Source of the DNA: Magnetospirillum sp. 64-120
GTDB lineage: Bacteria > Pseudomonadota > Alphaproteobacteria > Rhodospirillales > Magnetospirillaceae
DNA: 64,000 nt
NCBI GenBank assembly: GCA_001898825.1
Contig: MKVK01000046.1
Span: 124,001 to 188,000, forward strand
Direction of reading: 5' to 3'
This document shows, one piece after another, positions 25,847 to 34,489 of this stretch (within the stretch, counting starts at the first letter, position 1; each line of letters opens with the position of its first letter). Made by a program: the position numbers and the translations under genes. The notes under the pieces were generated by a model. That model had not been told where the DNA came from. It searched no databases and was given only the letters and a program-made list of their open reading frames with translations.

Positions 25847-28029
25847 GGTTCCGCACCAAGACCGTCGTGGGCGTGGCCCTGATCGAAGCCGTTCTGCTGA
25901 CCATCTTGGTGCTCAGCACCTTGGGCATCATGCAGCGTTCCACCGAACAGCAATTGCTGAGCCGGGCGGAAACCACCGGCAAGCTGTTGGCGGCGGCGTC
26001 GCGTGACGCCTTGCTGGCTTGGGATTTCAGTACCTTGGATTCCATCGGACGGGAAGCGACCGAATCGGGAAAGCTGCGCTATGTCCGCTTCCTGGAACGG
26101 GATGGCCGGGTGCTCAGCCAGTTGGGCGGGTTCACCGGTCCGTTCGTCGCCGATTCCAGTCTCGAGCAGGTTCAGGACGGCGTTCTGGACCGTGAAGCCG
26201 ACATCATGGTTTCCGGGCTGCCCTATGGACGGGTGCAGTTCGGACTGGCGGTGGACGGCGTCGAGGCCGCCATGTCCCAACTGCGGCGCTGGGCCTTTGG
26301 CATCTCGGCCCTGGAAATGGCGCTGGTCGCCTTGTTCTCGCTGATCTTGGGCCATTACCTGACCCGCCAGTTGGCGTCGTTGCGCGACGCCAGCCAGCGT
26401 CTGGCCGCCGGCGAGCTGGGGCACCGGGTGCCGGTGGCGGGCGGCGACGAATTGGCCGAGACCGCCGCCAGCTTCAACATCATGGCGGCGCGCCTGCAAA
26501 GCCTGTACGACGATTTAAGCGAACGCGAAGCGCGCTTTCGCGAATATTCCGAGGTCAATTCCGACTGGTTCTGGGAAACCGACCAGGACGAACGCTATGT
26601 CTTCTTGTCCGACTCCTTCGAGCAGATCACCGGCCGCTCGCCCCAGACCCTGCTGGGCAAGCGGCGCTGGGACCTGGGCACCGCCAAGATGGAGGTGGAT
26701 GCCGAGATGTGGCAAAGCCACCTGGAGGACCTGTCCGCCCACCGGCCGTTCCGCGATTTCAAGTATTGGATCGAGGCCGATGACGGCCATCCGTGCTGGA
26801 TCAAGGAAAGCGGCGTGCCGCGTTTCGACCCGTCGGGGGGCTTCCTGGGCTATCGTGGCACCGGTTCGGACATCACCACCGCCATGCAGAACGCCCACCG
26901 CATGCATATGCTGACCCGGGCGGTGGAACAAAGCCCGGTTTCGGTGGTGATCACCGACCTGGACCGCTCCATCCAGTACGTGAATCCGAAATTCCTGGAT
27001 ACCACCGGCTATTCCCAGGACGAAGTGATCGGGCAAAAGCCGTCCTTGCTGAAATCCGGTCTGACCCCGGAAGACCATTACCAGGATTTGACCGCCACCT
27101 TGGAACAGGGCGAGCAATGGCGCGGCGAGTTCGTCAACCGCCGCAAGGATGGCAGCCTTTATTGGGAACAGGCGTCCATCCAGCCCATCCGCAACCTGGA
27201 AGGCAAGGTCACCAATTACCTGGGCATCAAGCTGGACATCACCCAGCGCAAGAAATCCGAGGAACGTCACGAAGCGCTGCTCAGCGAACTGAAACGGTCG
27301 AACCAGGACCTGGAACAATTCGCCTATGTGGCCAGTCACGACCTGAAACAGCCGCTGCGCCAGATTTCCAGCTTCGCCACCCTGTTGGAGCGCCGGCTGG
27401 GCGACAAGGCCGAGGGCGAGATCCGCGATTATCTGAACTACCTGACCGACGGGGCCAAGCGCATGCAGTCGCTGGTCAACGATCTGTTGGATTATTCGCG
27501 CGTCAGCCACCGCCCGCTGCACAACGACAGTGTCGACATGAACCAAGCGGCGGCGGCGGCGCTTTCCCTGTTGCAGGGCGCGGTGGCCGAATCGGGGGCC
27601 CTGGTGGAATGCGACACGCTGCCGGCGGTACGTGGCGATCGCAGCCAGATCGAGCACCTGTTGCAGAACCTGATCGGCAACGCGGTGAAATACCGCGCCA
27701 CGGGTCGTGTCCCGCACATCCGTGTCGCCTGTGACGCCCAGGGCGTGTTTTCGGTGTCCGACAACGGAATCGGCATCCCGCCCGAGCAGGCCGACCGGGT
27801 GTTCATGATTTTCCAGCGTCTGCACGCCGCCCAGGCTTACGAGGGAACCGGCATCGGGCTGGCGGTCTGCCGCAAGATCGTCGAACGCCATGGTGGCCGC
27901 ATCTGGCTGGAATCCGCGGGCGAAGGGCTGGGAACCACCTTCTTCTTCACCTTGCCGGGGCCGGCCGAGCACCATGTGGTTGACTCGGGCCAAGCCCTTG
28001 GGCAGGCTGGCGGCCAACAACAGTCCTGA
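25843..28029 (+). CDS. membrane sensor histidine kinase with two PAS domains
   Basis: A 728-residue kinase: TM1 (about 8-30), a periplasmic part of about 120 residues, TM2 (about 150-172), HAMP (about 172-225), PAS (about 230-345), PAS/PAC (about 355-468), dimerisation domain with phospho-acceptor His499 ([11 protein letters not shown]), and an ATPase domain with N-box NLIGNAVKY (609-617), G1 SDNGIG (639-644) and G2 GTGIGLA (668-674). The ATG at 25843 overlaps the PhnD-like gene, which probably supplies the periplasmic input. No response regulator is adjacent, so its output partner lies elsewhere. Confidence 0.92.
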   Translation: MRFRTKTVVGVALIEAVLLTILVLSTLGIMQRSTEQQLLSRAETTGKLLAAASRDALLAWDFSTLDSIGREATESGKLRYVRFLERDGRVLSQLGGFTGPFVADSSLEQVQDGVLDREADIMVSGLPYGRVQFGLAVDGVEAAMSQLRRWAFGISALEMALVALFSLILGHYLTRQLASLRDASQRLAAGELGHRVPVAGGDELAETAASFNIMAARLQSLYDDLSEREARFREYSEVNSDWFWETDQDERYVFLSDSFEQITGRSPQTLLGKRRWDLGTAKMEVDAEMWQSHLEDLSAHRPFRDFKYWIEADDGHPCWIKESGVPRFDPSGGFLGYRGTGSDITTAMQNAHRMHMLTRAVEQSPVSVVITDLDRSIQYVNPKFLDTTGYSQDEVIGQKPSLLKSGLTPEDHYQDLTATLEQGEQWRGEFVNRRKDGSLYWEQASIQPIRNLEGKVTNYLGIKLDITQRKKSEERHEALLSELKRSNQDLEQFAYVASHDLKQPLRQISSFATLLERRLGDKAEGEIRDYLNYLTDGAKRMQSLVNDLLDYSRVSHRPLHNDSVDMNQAAAAALSLLQGAVAESGALVECDTLPAVRGDRSQIEHLLQNLIGNAVKYRATGRVPHIRVACDAQGVFSVSDNGIGIPPEQADRVFMIFQRLHAAQAYEGTGIGLAVCRKIVERHGGRIWLESAGEGLGTTFFFTLPGPAEHHVVDSGQALGQAGGQQQS

Positions 28030-28043
28030 ACGGAACCCGCGCC

Positions 28044-28331
28044 ATGACCAAGTCGGAGCTGATCGCCCGCCTGGCGGAAAAGAACCCGCATTTGTACCAG
28101 CGTGACGTGGAACGCATCGTCACCACCATCTTCGACGAAATCGCCGGCGCCTTGGCGCGGGGGGACCGGGTCGAATTGCGCGGTTTCGGCGCTTTCTCGG
28201 TGAAAAGCCGCGACGCCCGCCAGGGCCGCAACCCCCGCACCGGCGAACAGGTGGCGGTGGACGGCAAGGTGGTCCCGTTCTTCAAGACCGGCAAGCAGCT
28301 GCGCGAGCGGTTGAACGCCGGCGACGAGTAA
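28044..28331 (+). CDS. ihfB: integration host factor beta subunit
   Basis: A 95-residue DNA-bending protein of the HU/IHF family. It has the beta-subunit style [17 protein letters not shown], the DNA-binding arm around GRNPRTGE with the intercalating proline (residues 54-61), and the end [14 protein letters not shown]. It pairs with IHF alpha, encoded elsewhere. IHF also assists sigma-54 promoters, relevant to the flagellar promoter in this window. It lies 14 bases after the kinase gene and eight bases before lapA. Confidence 0.96.
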   Translation: MTKSELIARLAEKNPHLYQRDVERIVTTIFDEIAGALARGDRVELRGFGAFSVKSRDARQGRNPRTGEQVAVDGKVVPFFKTGKQLRERLNAGDE

Positions 28332-28338
28332 CCGGCCG

Positions 28339-28668
28339 ATGCGTTGGCTCGGCTGGCTGATCGCCACCCCCGTCGCTTTGTTGATCGTTGTCTTCGCCGT
28401 TGCCAACCGGCACGACGTCCGGCTGGAATTCTGGCCGCTGCCGTGGGCCGTCGACCTGCCGGTCTATCTGGTGGTGTTGGGCGTGCTGGCCAAGGGCTTG
28501 GTGCTGGGGGCGGTGATCACGTGGCTGTCGGGGCATAAGGCCCGCCGCCGCGCCCGCGAACAACGCCGTCGCGCCGATTCGCTGGAACGTCAGCTGCGGG
28601 CGGCGGAAAACGCCGCCAACCAGTCCGTCACGCTTGTCAGCGCCGAACCCGGCCGGACTGCCGTTTAA
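28339..28668 (+). CDS. lapA: LapA-domain membrane protein
   Basis: A 109-residue protein with two membrane helices (about 4-21 and 42-63) and a C-terminal basic coiled coil (about 67-95), the layout of LapA/DUF1049. In gammaproteobacteria LapA acts with LapB in control of lipopolysaccharide synthesis; no lapB is seen here. The gene lies between ihfB and pyrF, an order often found in proteobacteria. Confidence 0.85.
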   Translation: MRWLGWLIATPVALLIVVFAVANRHDVRLEFWPLPWAVDLPVYLVVLGVLAKGLVLGAVITWLSGHKARRRAREQRRRADSLERQLRAAENAANQSVTLVSAEPGRTAV

Positions 28669-28693
28669 ATCCTTTTTGCTTAAGGGGGCCGCC

Positions 28694-29401
28694 ATGCCCA
28701 ATCCCGTCTACGTCGCCCTGGACACCGTCAACGTCAATCAGGCCGCCGACCTTGCCATCAAGCTGAAAGGTCTGGTGGGAGGGGTGAAGCTGGGGCTGGA
28801 ATTCTTCACCGCCAACGGTCCCGCCGGAATCGAAGCGATCACCGAGCTGGGTGTTCCGGTGTTCCTGGACCTGAAGTTCCACGACATTCCCAATACGGTC
28901 GCCGGGGCCATGCGCGGTATCGCGCCGTTGGCGCCGCGTTACACCACCATCCATGCCACCGGTGGTTTCGCCATGATGAAGGCGGCGGCCGACGCCGCCC
29001 GCGAAGCCGCCGATAAGGTGGGCCGTCCGCGGGTCAAGGTGCTGGCGGTATCTATCCTGACCAGTATGGACCAGGCCGCCATGGAAGCGGTGGGGTTCCA
29101 GGGCAGCGTGCTGGATCAGGTCAAGCGGCTGGCGGTGCTGGCCCAGGCCGCCGGCATCGACGGATTGGTCTGTTCCCCGCACGAGGTCGAGACCGTGCGG
29201 TCCATGGTCGGCGATTCCCTGACCCTGGTGGTGCCGGGCATTCGTCCGGCCTGGGCGGAAGCCGGCGACCAGAAGCGGGTGATGACCCCCAAGGAAGCCC
29301 GGGTGCGCGGCGCCGACATCCTGGTCATCGGCCGGCCGATCACCGCCGCCAGCTATCCCGCCGATGCCGCCAAGCGCATCCTCGAGGAGCTGGAAGGGTG
29401 A
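28694..29401 (+). CDS. pyrF: orotidine 5'-phosphate decarboxylase
   Basis: A 235-residue TIM-barrel enzyme converting OMP to UMP, the last step of pyrimidine synthesis. The active-site signature is FLDLKFHDIPNTV (near residue 60), with VKLGLEFF before it and VVPGIRP and ADILVIGRPI (phosphate loop) later. ATG 28694 is chosen for the short normal N-terminus and the AAGGGGG ribosome binding site; an upstream in-frame start lies inside lapA. It overlaps trpF by four bases. Confidence 0.96.
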   Translation: MPNPVYVALDTVNVNQAADLAIKLKGLVGGVKLGLEFFTANGPAGIEAITELGVPVFLDLKFHDIPNTVAGAMRGIAPLAPRYTTIHATGGFAMMKAAADAAREAADKVGRPRVKVLAVSILTSMDQAAMEAVGFQGSVLDQVKRLAVLAQAAGIDGLVCSPHEVETVRSMVGDSLTLVVPGIRPAWAEAGDQKRVMTPKEARVRGADILVIGRPITAASYPADAAKRILEELEG

Positions 29402-30036
29402 GCGTCGCCGTCAAGATCTGCGGCCTGACCGACGAAGATTCCATCGACGCCGCCATCGAGGCCGGCGCCGACTATCTGGGCTTCGTCTTCTTCGCCAAAA
29501 GCCCGCGCAACATCGTCCCCGAACGGGCGGCCGAACTGACCCAGTTCATCGAAGGGGTGGAAAAGGTCGGTCTGTTCGTCGATGCCGAGGATGCTTTCCT
29601 GGACGAGGTCCTGGGGCATGTGCGCCTGGACCTTTTGCAGTTCCACGGCGCCGAAACCCCGGAACGGCTGGATCGTATCCGCGCCGAATTCGGCCTGCCG
29701 GTGATGAAGGTGCTGTCGGTGGAAAGCGCCGCCGACCTGGACCGCGTCGCCGAATACCGCGATGTGTGCGACATGCTGCTGTTCGACGCCAAGCCGCCCA
29801 AGGGGTCCGATCTGCCGGGCGGCAACGCCGTCAGCTTCGACTGGAACATCCTGAAAGGCTTCAAGGTGCCGCTGCCGTGGATGCTGGCCGGCGGTTTGAC
29901 CGCGGCCAACGTGGCCCAGGCCATCAAGGCCAGCGGCGCCAAGGCGGTGGACGTGTCGTCGGGGGTGGAAAGCGCCCCCGGGGTCAAGGATGCGGCCAAG
30001 ATCGCCGCCTTCATCAAGGCGGCCAAGGGCGAATAG
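29398..30036 (+). CDS. trpF: phosphoribosylanthranilate isomerase
   Basis: A 212-residue TIM-barrel enzyme of tryptophan synthesis. The catalytic Cys lies in VKICGLT (residues 5-11) and the catalytic Asp in LLFDAKPPKGSDLPGG (near residue 130). LAGGLTAANV and AVDVSSGVES form the phosphate site. It starts at GTG 29398 within the pyrF stop (GTGA overlap). trpB and trpA, which often follow trpF in alphaproteobacteria, are absent: the next gene is convergent and four bases away. Confidence 0.96.
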   Translation: MSVAVKICGLTDEDSIDAAIEAGADYLGFVFFAKSPRNIVPERAAELTQFIEGVEKVGLFVDAEDAFLDEVLGHVRLDLLQFHGAETPERLDRIRAEFGLPVMKVLSVESAADLDRVAEYRDVCDMLLFDAKPPKGSDLPGGNAVSFDWNILKGFKVPLPWMLAGGLTAANVAQAIKASGAKAVDVSSGVESAPGVKDAAKIAAFIKAAKGE

Positions 30037-30040
30037 GATT

Positions 30041-31084
30041 TCAGAAGTTGTCCCAGACGTCGTCGCGCTGGTGAAACTGGTTGCCGCCGATGGTCTGCAG
30101 GCGCGGCAGGTCGGTGATTTGACCGTGGCGATGCTGCAAGTTCTCGTTGGCGTATTCCACCAGCAGCTTGACGGTGCTGCTGTTGGCCCTGATTCCCGAT
30201 CGTTGTGAATAAACCAGCAACTCGTTGATGGTGCTGTCCCATTCGCTGGGACGGACCGAGTTGTTCCTGACCCGATCGTCCATATGGGCGCGCTGTTGGT
30301 CGGTCAGGGCGCCGTCCCCGGCAATGGCGTTCAGCAGCCTGTCGGCCCGGTCGTAGAGGGGGTAGGAGTGGTAGATGGGTGGCATTCCGCCCAGATGGTA
30401 CAGCAATTGGCTTGACCCGGGCACGGTGTTGGCCGTGTACCATTGGTCCGCCGAGATGTGGGTCCTTTCGTGCACCCGGGCGCTTTCCACCAAGGCGGGG
30501 CTTGTTCCGCCGCTGCCGACCGGGTCATCCCGATTGATGTAGACGTCGTAGGTCCGCAGCGGCACCGCCAGCATGTTGTTGGCGGTGGTGGCGGTGCTTG
30601 TCACACCCGGGCCGGCATGGTTTTCGGTATGGGTGGTGATGAACGGGGCCAGGGCGTTGTGTTCGACTCGGATGCGGTCGATGGCGTTTTCGCGACGACG
30701 GTGCCGGTAATATCGGTATGCCCCATAAGCCGCCGCCGCCACGCCCAAGGCGATCCCCGCGATCAGAAACGGCTGGACCGTGGCGGTGCGGGTGGCCGGG
30801 TTCGCCTGCGGCGTGGGAGAAAGATCCGTCGGTCTTGGTGGCGCGACAAAAGCCGGGGCGGGTTTGGGCGGAACGCTGACGCTTTTCGCCTGGACGGCGG
30901 GGGGCGCAAAGCGTGTCGGGGGCGGGGCAAGGGTGATGCGGGCCGGTGCCGATTGTCGCTGTACCGTGTTGGGGCCGTACGCCGTCGGCGGTGGCGGGAC
31001 GGCATGACGCAACGGCGGCGCGGCCTTGGTCTGAAGGCCGGCGGTGCCGAACTTGGTGGGCGGTGGCGGGAAATGTTTGGTCAT
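30041..31084 (-). CDS. proline-rich membrane zincin-like protein, possible effector
   Basis: A 347-residue protein that I cannot assign to a named family. Residues 1-90 are a proline-rich low-complexity region with three loose repeats of PPPTxFGxxxVQ type (at 7-20, 31-45 and 55-67), like those preceding domains of injection-system-associated putative metalloproteases. A membrane helix spans about 104-123, followed by a basic RRRR-like stretch. The C-terminal domain (about 135-347) contains HERTH at 205-209, an HExxH zinc-protease motif; Glu288 in INELLVY could be the third ligand. The ATG at 31084 is preferred; a GTG at 31123 would add 13 residues. It is convergent with trpF. Confidence 0.65.
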   Translation of the reverse strand: MTKHFPPPPTKFGTAGLQTKAAPPLRHAVPPPPTAYGPNTVQRQSAPARITLAPPPTRFAPPAVQAKSVSVPPKPAPAFVAPPRPTDLSPTPQANPATRTATVQPFLIAGIALGVAAAAYGAYRYYRHRRRENAIDRIRVEHNALAPFITTHTENHAGPGVTSTATTANNMLAVPLRTYDVYINRDDPVGSGGTSPALVESARVHERTHISADQWYTANTVPGSSQLLYHLGGMPPIYHSYPLYDRADRLLNAIAGDGALTDQQRAHMDDRVRNNSVRPSEWDSTINELLVYSQRSGIRANSSTVKLLVEYANENLQHRHGQITDLPRLQTIGGNQFHQRDDVWDNF

Positions 31085-31108
31085 CGCCGCTCGCTTTTCC
31101 CTGGCTGC

Positions 31109-31131
31109 AAAAGATTGTCGCACAATCTTTT
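31109..31131. promoter_or_regulatory. perfect 10-bp inverted repeat upstream of the zincin-like gene
   Basis: AAAAGATTGT and ACAATCTTTT flank a 3-base CGC centre, 25 bases before the ATG at 31084. It could be an operator or an RNA hairpin covering the leader of this gene. It overlaps the alternative GTG start, which argues against that start. Confidence 0.45.
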
Positions 31132-31198
31132 CAGGGAATAATCATAGCACTCGGCAACCATTGATACAATGTCGTGGCCCGCCGGTTCGGGGCGGAAC

Positions 31199-32137
31199 TT
31201 ATTCCGGCACGATCAACTGCACGGTTTGCGGCGCGATGCTGATTTCGGCGGGCAGACGGGCGACGATGTCGCCGTCACCTTGCAACGGCGCGCCGCGCGG
31301 GCCCAGGATGACCATGGACTCCGCCGACACCACCGTGACCTCGGGCAGGTCGGCCAGTTTGTTCATGGGCAGCGCCAGACCATAGCGCATGACGCCGGCG
31401 ACGCCGGACTTGGGCAGGATGCAGACTTCCAGCTTGGGGTTTTCCAGGCTGGCGCCGGGGGCGGCGATGAACGGGCCGCCGTAGTACCGGCCCTTGCAGG
31501 CCACCGCCATGCGGCCTTCGTAAGTCTCGCCATTGGCGCGGACGGTGATTTCCGGGAAATCATAGCCGAACGCCTGTTTGACGCTTTCCACCACATAAGC
31601 CAACTTGCCGGTGGCGCGCTTGAGCGCGATGTTGACGCCTTCCACCACGTGGGCGTCCAGACCGGCCCCGGCCATCAGCACAAAATGGCGGCCATTGGCG
31701 ATTCCCAAGTGGACGTTGCGGGCCGGGCCGTGGGCGATGGCTTGGGCGATCTGGTCGAAATTCTTGGGGTCCAGGCCGATTTCCAGGGCCAGGACGTTGG
31801 CGGTCCCCAAGGGAATGACCGCCAGGGCGACGCCGCCTTGGCCGGCCACCATGCCGTTGACCACCTCGTTGACGGTGCCGTCGCCACCGGCGGCGACCAC
31901 CACGTCGTAGTCAGCGGGGCTGGCGGCACGGGCGAATTCTTCGGCGTCACCGCGTCTTGTGGTCTGCAGCGCGGTGACGATGCACCCCAGTTGGCGCAAG
32001 CGGGCGACCACTTCGGCCAGACGCTTCTTGCGGCGCCGGCCGGCGGTGGGGTTGTGGATGACGAGGAGCCGTCGCGGCTGAGCCGTCGCCATGGTGTGGT
32101 TGTCCGTCTGGATCATGCTTTGCGCCAACATAGGCAT
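31199..32137 (-). CDS. diacylglycerol kinase-family lipid kinase (YegS/BmrU-like)
   Basis: A 312-residue protein with the catalytic-domain signature HNPTAGRR near the N-terminus, the ATP-binding GGDGTVNEVVNG (near residue 85) and PLGTANVLA (near 110). The C-terminal beta-sandwich is typical of YegS/DgkB-like lipid kinases, which phosphorylate diacylglycerol or related lipids at the membrane. The start is uncertain: ATG 32137 gives an N-terminal extension of 15 residues compared with ATG 32092, which fits the family better. It is divergent from the phosphoesterase gene across 157 bases. Confidence 0.88.
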   Translation of the reverse strand: MPMLAQSMIQTDNHTMATAQPRRLLVIHNPTAGRRRKKRLAEVVARLRQLGCIVTALQTTRRGDAEEFARAASPADYDVVVAAGGDGTVNEVVNGMVAGQGGVALAVIPLGTANVLALEIGLDPKNFDQIAQAIAHGPARNVHLGIANGRHFVLMAGAGLDAHVVEGVNIALKRATGKLAYVVESVKQAFGYDFPEITVRANGETYEGRMAVACKGRYYGGPFIAAPGASLENPKLEVCILPKSGVAGVMRYGLALPMNKLADLPEVTVVSAESMVILGPRGAPLQGDGDIVARLPAEISIAPQTVQLIVPE

Positions 32138-32294
32138 GGATATATCGCGGAGACAGATGAATCCGTCATGAAGTTATTGTGACGGATTGCCGTCATTTCC
32201 ATGAATTCTTTTGGATTAACTACAATAGATATGTACTTCCTGCCTTTGCGGATACTAAAACCGCCCCAAGATTGTTTGAGACGGGTACCGGCCC

Positions 32295-33179
32295 ATGAGT
32301 GTGGCTTCCCTGCCGGAACGGCGTTACCGCAGCATCTGGATCTCGGACGTGCATCTGGGCACGCGGGGATGCAAGGCGGAATATCTGCTGGATTTCCTCA
32401 AACACACCGAATCCGATCATCTGTACCTGGTGGGCGACATCGTCGACGGCTGGCGGCTGCGCCGGTCGTGGTATTGGCCCCAGGCCCATAACGACGTGGT
32501 TCAAAAGATCCTGCGCAAGGCGCGCAAGGGCACCAACGTGGTGTTCATCCCCGGCAACCACGACGAATTCGCCCGCGGCTACACCGAACACAATTTCGGT
32601 GACATCAGCGTCGTCCCCCAGGCCATCCATGTGACCGCCGACGGCAAGCGCCTGCTGGTGCTGCACGGCGACGCCTTCGACGGGGTGGTGAAATACGCCA
32701 AGTGGCTGGCCCATCTGGGGGACTGGGCCTACACGGTGGCGCTGTCGGCCAACCATTGGTTCAATCTGGCTCGCCGCCGCTTCGGCTATTCCTATTGGTC
32801 GCTGTCGGCCTATCTGAAGCACAAGGTCAAGAACGCCGTCCAGTTCATCGACGACTACGAAAAGACCATCGTCGAGGAAGCCCGCCGCCAGGGTGTGGAC
32901 GGCGTGGTCTGCGGCCATATCCACCATGCCGAGCTGCGGGACGTGGACGGCATCACCTATGCCAATGACGGCGATTGGGTGGAAAGCTGTACCGCCTTGG
33001 TCGAGCACGCCGACGGCCGTCTGGAAATCGTCGACTGGCTGGTCATGGCCCCCCAGCCGCTGGACATCCCCGCCTTGCCCCTGTCGGACGCGGTGAAGGA
33101 GAAGGAATGCGCATACTCGTGGTTTCGGATGCCTGGTTTCCTCAGGTCAACGGCGTCGTCCGCACGCTTGACACCCTAA
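32295..33179 (+). CDS. LpxH-like metallophosphoesterase
   Basis: A 294-residue calcineurin-type phosphoesterase related to UDP-2,3-diacylglucosamine hydrolases. Metal-binding motifs in order: SDVHLG (18-23), GDIVDGW (47-53), GNHDE (86-90), HGDAFD (near 125) and GHIHHAE (near 208). Family members of this longer type sit next to glycosyltransferase genes, as here. They may act on lipid-linked sugars rather than in lipid A synthesis itself. Its last 73 bases overlap the glycosyltransferase gene in another frame. Confidence 0.87.
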   Translation: MSVASLPERRYRSIWISDVHLGTRGCKAEYLLDFLKHTESDHLYLVGDIVDGWRLRRSWYWPQAHNDVVQKILRKARKGTNVVFIPGNHDEFARGYTEHNFGDISVVPQAIHVTADGKRLLVLHGDAFDGVVKYAKWLAHLGDWAYTVALSANHWFNLARRRFGYSYWSLSAYLKHKVKNAVQFIDDYEKTIVEEARRQGVDGVVCGHIHHAELRDVDGITYANDGDWVESCTALVEHADGRLEIVDWLVMAPQPLDIPALPLSDAVKEKECAYSWFRMPGFLRSTASSARLTP

Positions 33180-34153
33180 GGCAGGAACTGCAGCAGGCGG
33201 GCCATGTGGTGGACATGGTCACCCCCGACCGTTTCCGTTCCCTTCCCTGTCCCAGCTATCCCGAGATCCGTCTGGCGGTGAAGCCGGGGCGCAAGCTGCG
33301 CCGGCTGATCGAGGAGTCCCAGCCCTGCGCCATCCACATCGCCACCGAAGGCCCCTTGGGCTGGGCGGCGCGCAATTACTGCCGGCGCCGCAAGATTCCC
33401 TTCACCACCGCCTATCACACCAAGTTTCCCGAATACATCCAAGCCCGCTGGCGGGTGCCGTTGGGATTGTCTTATGCGGTGATGCGGCGCTTTCACGGGG
33501 CCTCGTCGTGCATCATGGTCGCCACCCAGGGTATCGAGGACGAATTGGCCAAGCGCGGCTTCGACCGCATCGGCCGCTGGTCGCGCGGTGTCGACACCGA
33601 ACTGTTCCGCCCGCGCCCCGACTGCAAACAGGCCGACGGCCCCTGGGGCGACCTGCCGCGGCCCATCCACCTTTATGTGGGCCGGGTGGCGGTGGAAAAG
33701 AACATCCAGGCCTTTTTGGACTTGGATCTGCCGGGGTCGAAAGTGGTGGTGGGCGACGGCCCGCAACTGGAAGACCTGCGCCGCAAGCATCCGGAAGTGC
33801 GCTTCGCCGGCGCCCGTTTCGGCGACGATCTGGCCCGCCATTACGCCGGGGCCGACGTCTTCGTCTTTCCGTCACGCACCGACACCTTCGGATTGGTGCT
33901 GCTGGAAGCCCTGGCGTCGGGCCTGCCGGTGGCGGCCTATCCGGTGCCGGGTCCGCTGGACGTGATCGGCGATTCGCCGGCCGGGGTGCTGTCGGACGAT
34001 TTGCGCGACGCGGCGCTTCGGGCGGGCGACATCACCCCCGAAACCTGCCGCCAACACGCTTTGCGCTTCAGCTGGGCCGCCTGCACCCGCCAGTTCCTGG
34101 AAAACCTGCGTCCCTTCGAACCGCTGGTCTGGGAACAGCGCGAAAGCGCTTGA
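33107..34153 (+). CDS. GT4-family glycosyltransferase
   Basis: A 348-residue retaining glycosyltransferase: MRILVVSDAWFPQVNGVVRTL at the N-terminus, an acceptor-domain YHTKFPEY (near 103), YVGRVAVEKN (near 190) and the donor-site FPSRTDTFGLVLLEALASGLPVAAY (near 264-288). This resembles MgtA/PimB-like transferases that modify membrane lipids. Start ATG 33107 has a GGAGAAGGA ribosome binding site and lies 73 bases inside the preceding gene, so the two are translationally linked. The role, probably glycolipid or envelope sugar synthesis together with the phosphoesterase, is inferred. Confidence 0.9.
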   Translation: MRILVVSDAWFPQVNGVVRTLDTLRQELQQAGHVVDMVTPDRFRSLPCPSYPEIRLAVKPGRKLRRLIEESQPCAIHIATEGPLGWAARNYCRRRKIPFTTAYHTKFPEYIQARWRVPLGLSYAVMRRFHGASSCIMVATQGIEDELAKRGFDRIGRWSRGVDTELFRPRPDCKQADGPWGDLPRPIHLYVGRVAVEKNIQAFLDLDLPGSKVVVGDGPQLEDLRRKHPEVRFAGARFGDDLARHYAGADVFVFPSRTDTFGLVLLEALASGLPVAAYPVPGPLDVIGDSPAGVLSDDLRDAALRAGDITPETCRQHALRFSWAACTRQFLENLRPFEPLVWEQRESA

Positions 34154-34179
34154 AACTTGGCGCCCTCGGGTGGGGCGCG

Positions 34180-34464
34180 TTAATGCTGATGGTCGTGGTC
34201 GGGCAGGTCTTCCGCCGCATGCTGGTGGTCGTGGGGCTTCCACGCATGCTTGGAATCGTCGTGGCCGTGGTCGTGCGCCGCCTCGCCTTCGTGCCCATGC
34301 GGATGGCTGTGCTGGTGCAGGTGCTCGTGGCTGTGGGCATGGGCGTGGGCGTGGCTGTGGCTGACGTCGCCATGCTGATGTTCGTGGGTGTGCACGTGGC
34401 TGTGCTCATGCTGGTGGGCATGTTTGTGGCCATGGCTGTGCGGGCCGTGATGGGAACCGTGCAT
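34180..34464 (-). CDS. histidine-rich metal-binding protein
   Basis: A 94-residue protein in which 37 residues are His, mostly in HxH alternation (residues 2-58), with acidic residues near the end. There is no signal peptide or membrane helix. The ATG at 34464 has an ideal AGGAGG ribosome binding site at five bases, confirming the gene. It lies 25 bases after the ATPase gene of the Ni/Co transporter and is last in that operon. It probably holds or buffers nickel or cobalt entering through the transporter. The sequence is low-complexity, so homology cannot be judged by eye. Confidence 0.8.
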   Translation of the reverse strand: MHGSHHGPHSHGHKHAHQHEHSHVHTHEHQHGDVSHSHAHAHAHSHEHLHQHSHPHGHEGEAAHDHGHDDSKHAWKPHDHQHAAEDLPDHDHQH

Positions 34465-34489
34465 GAAAGCCTCCTGTGTTGGGGGCAGT

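Noticed and set aside
32975-33106. Longer N-terminus for the glycosyltransferase
   Set aside because: The family start MRILVVSD is at 33107 with a good ribosome binding site; the upstream part is the antiphase reading of the phosphoesterase gene.
34200-34450. Long plus-strand frame rich in Val, Met and Gly
   Set aside because: It is the antisense of the His-rich gene; the minus-strand gene has an ideal ribosome binding site.
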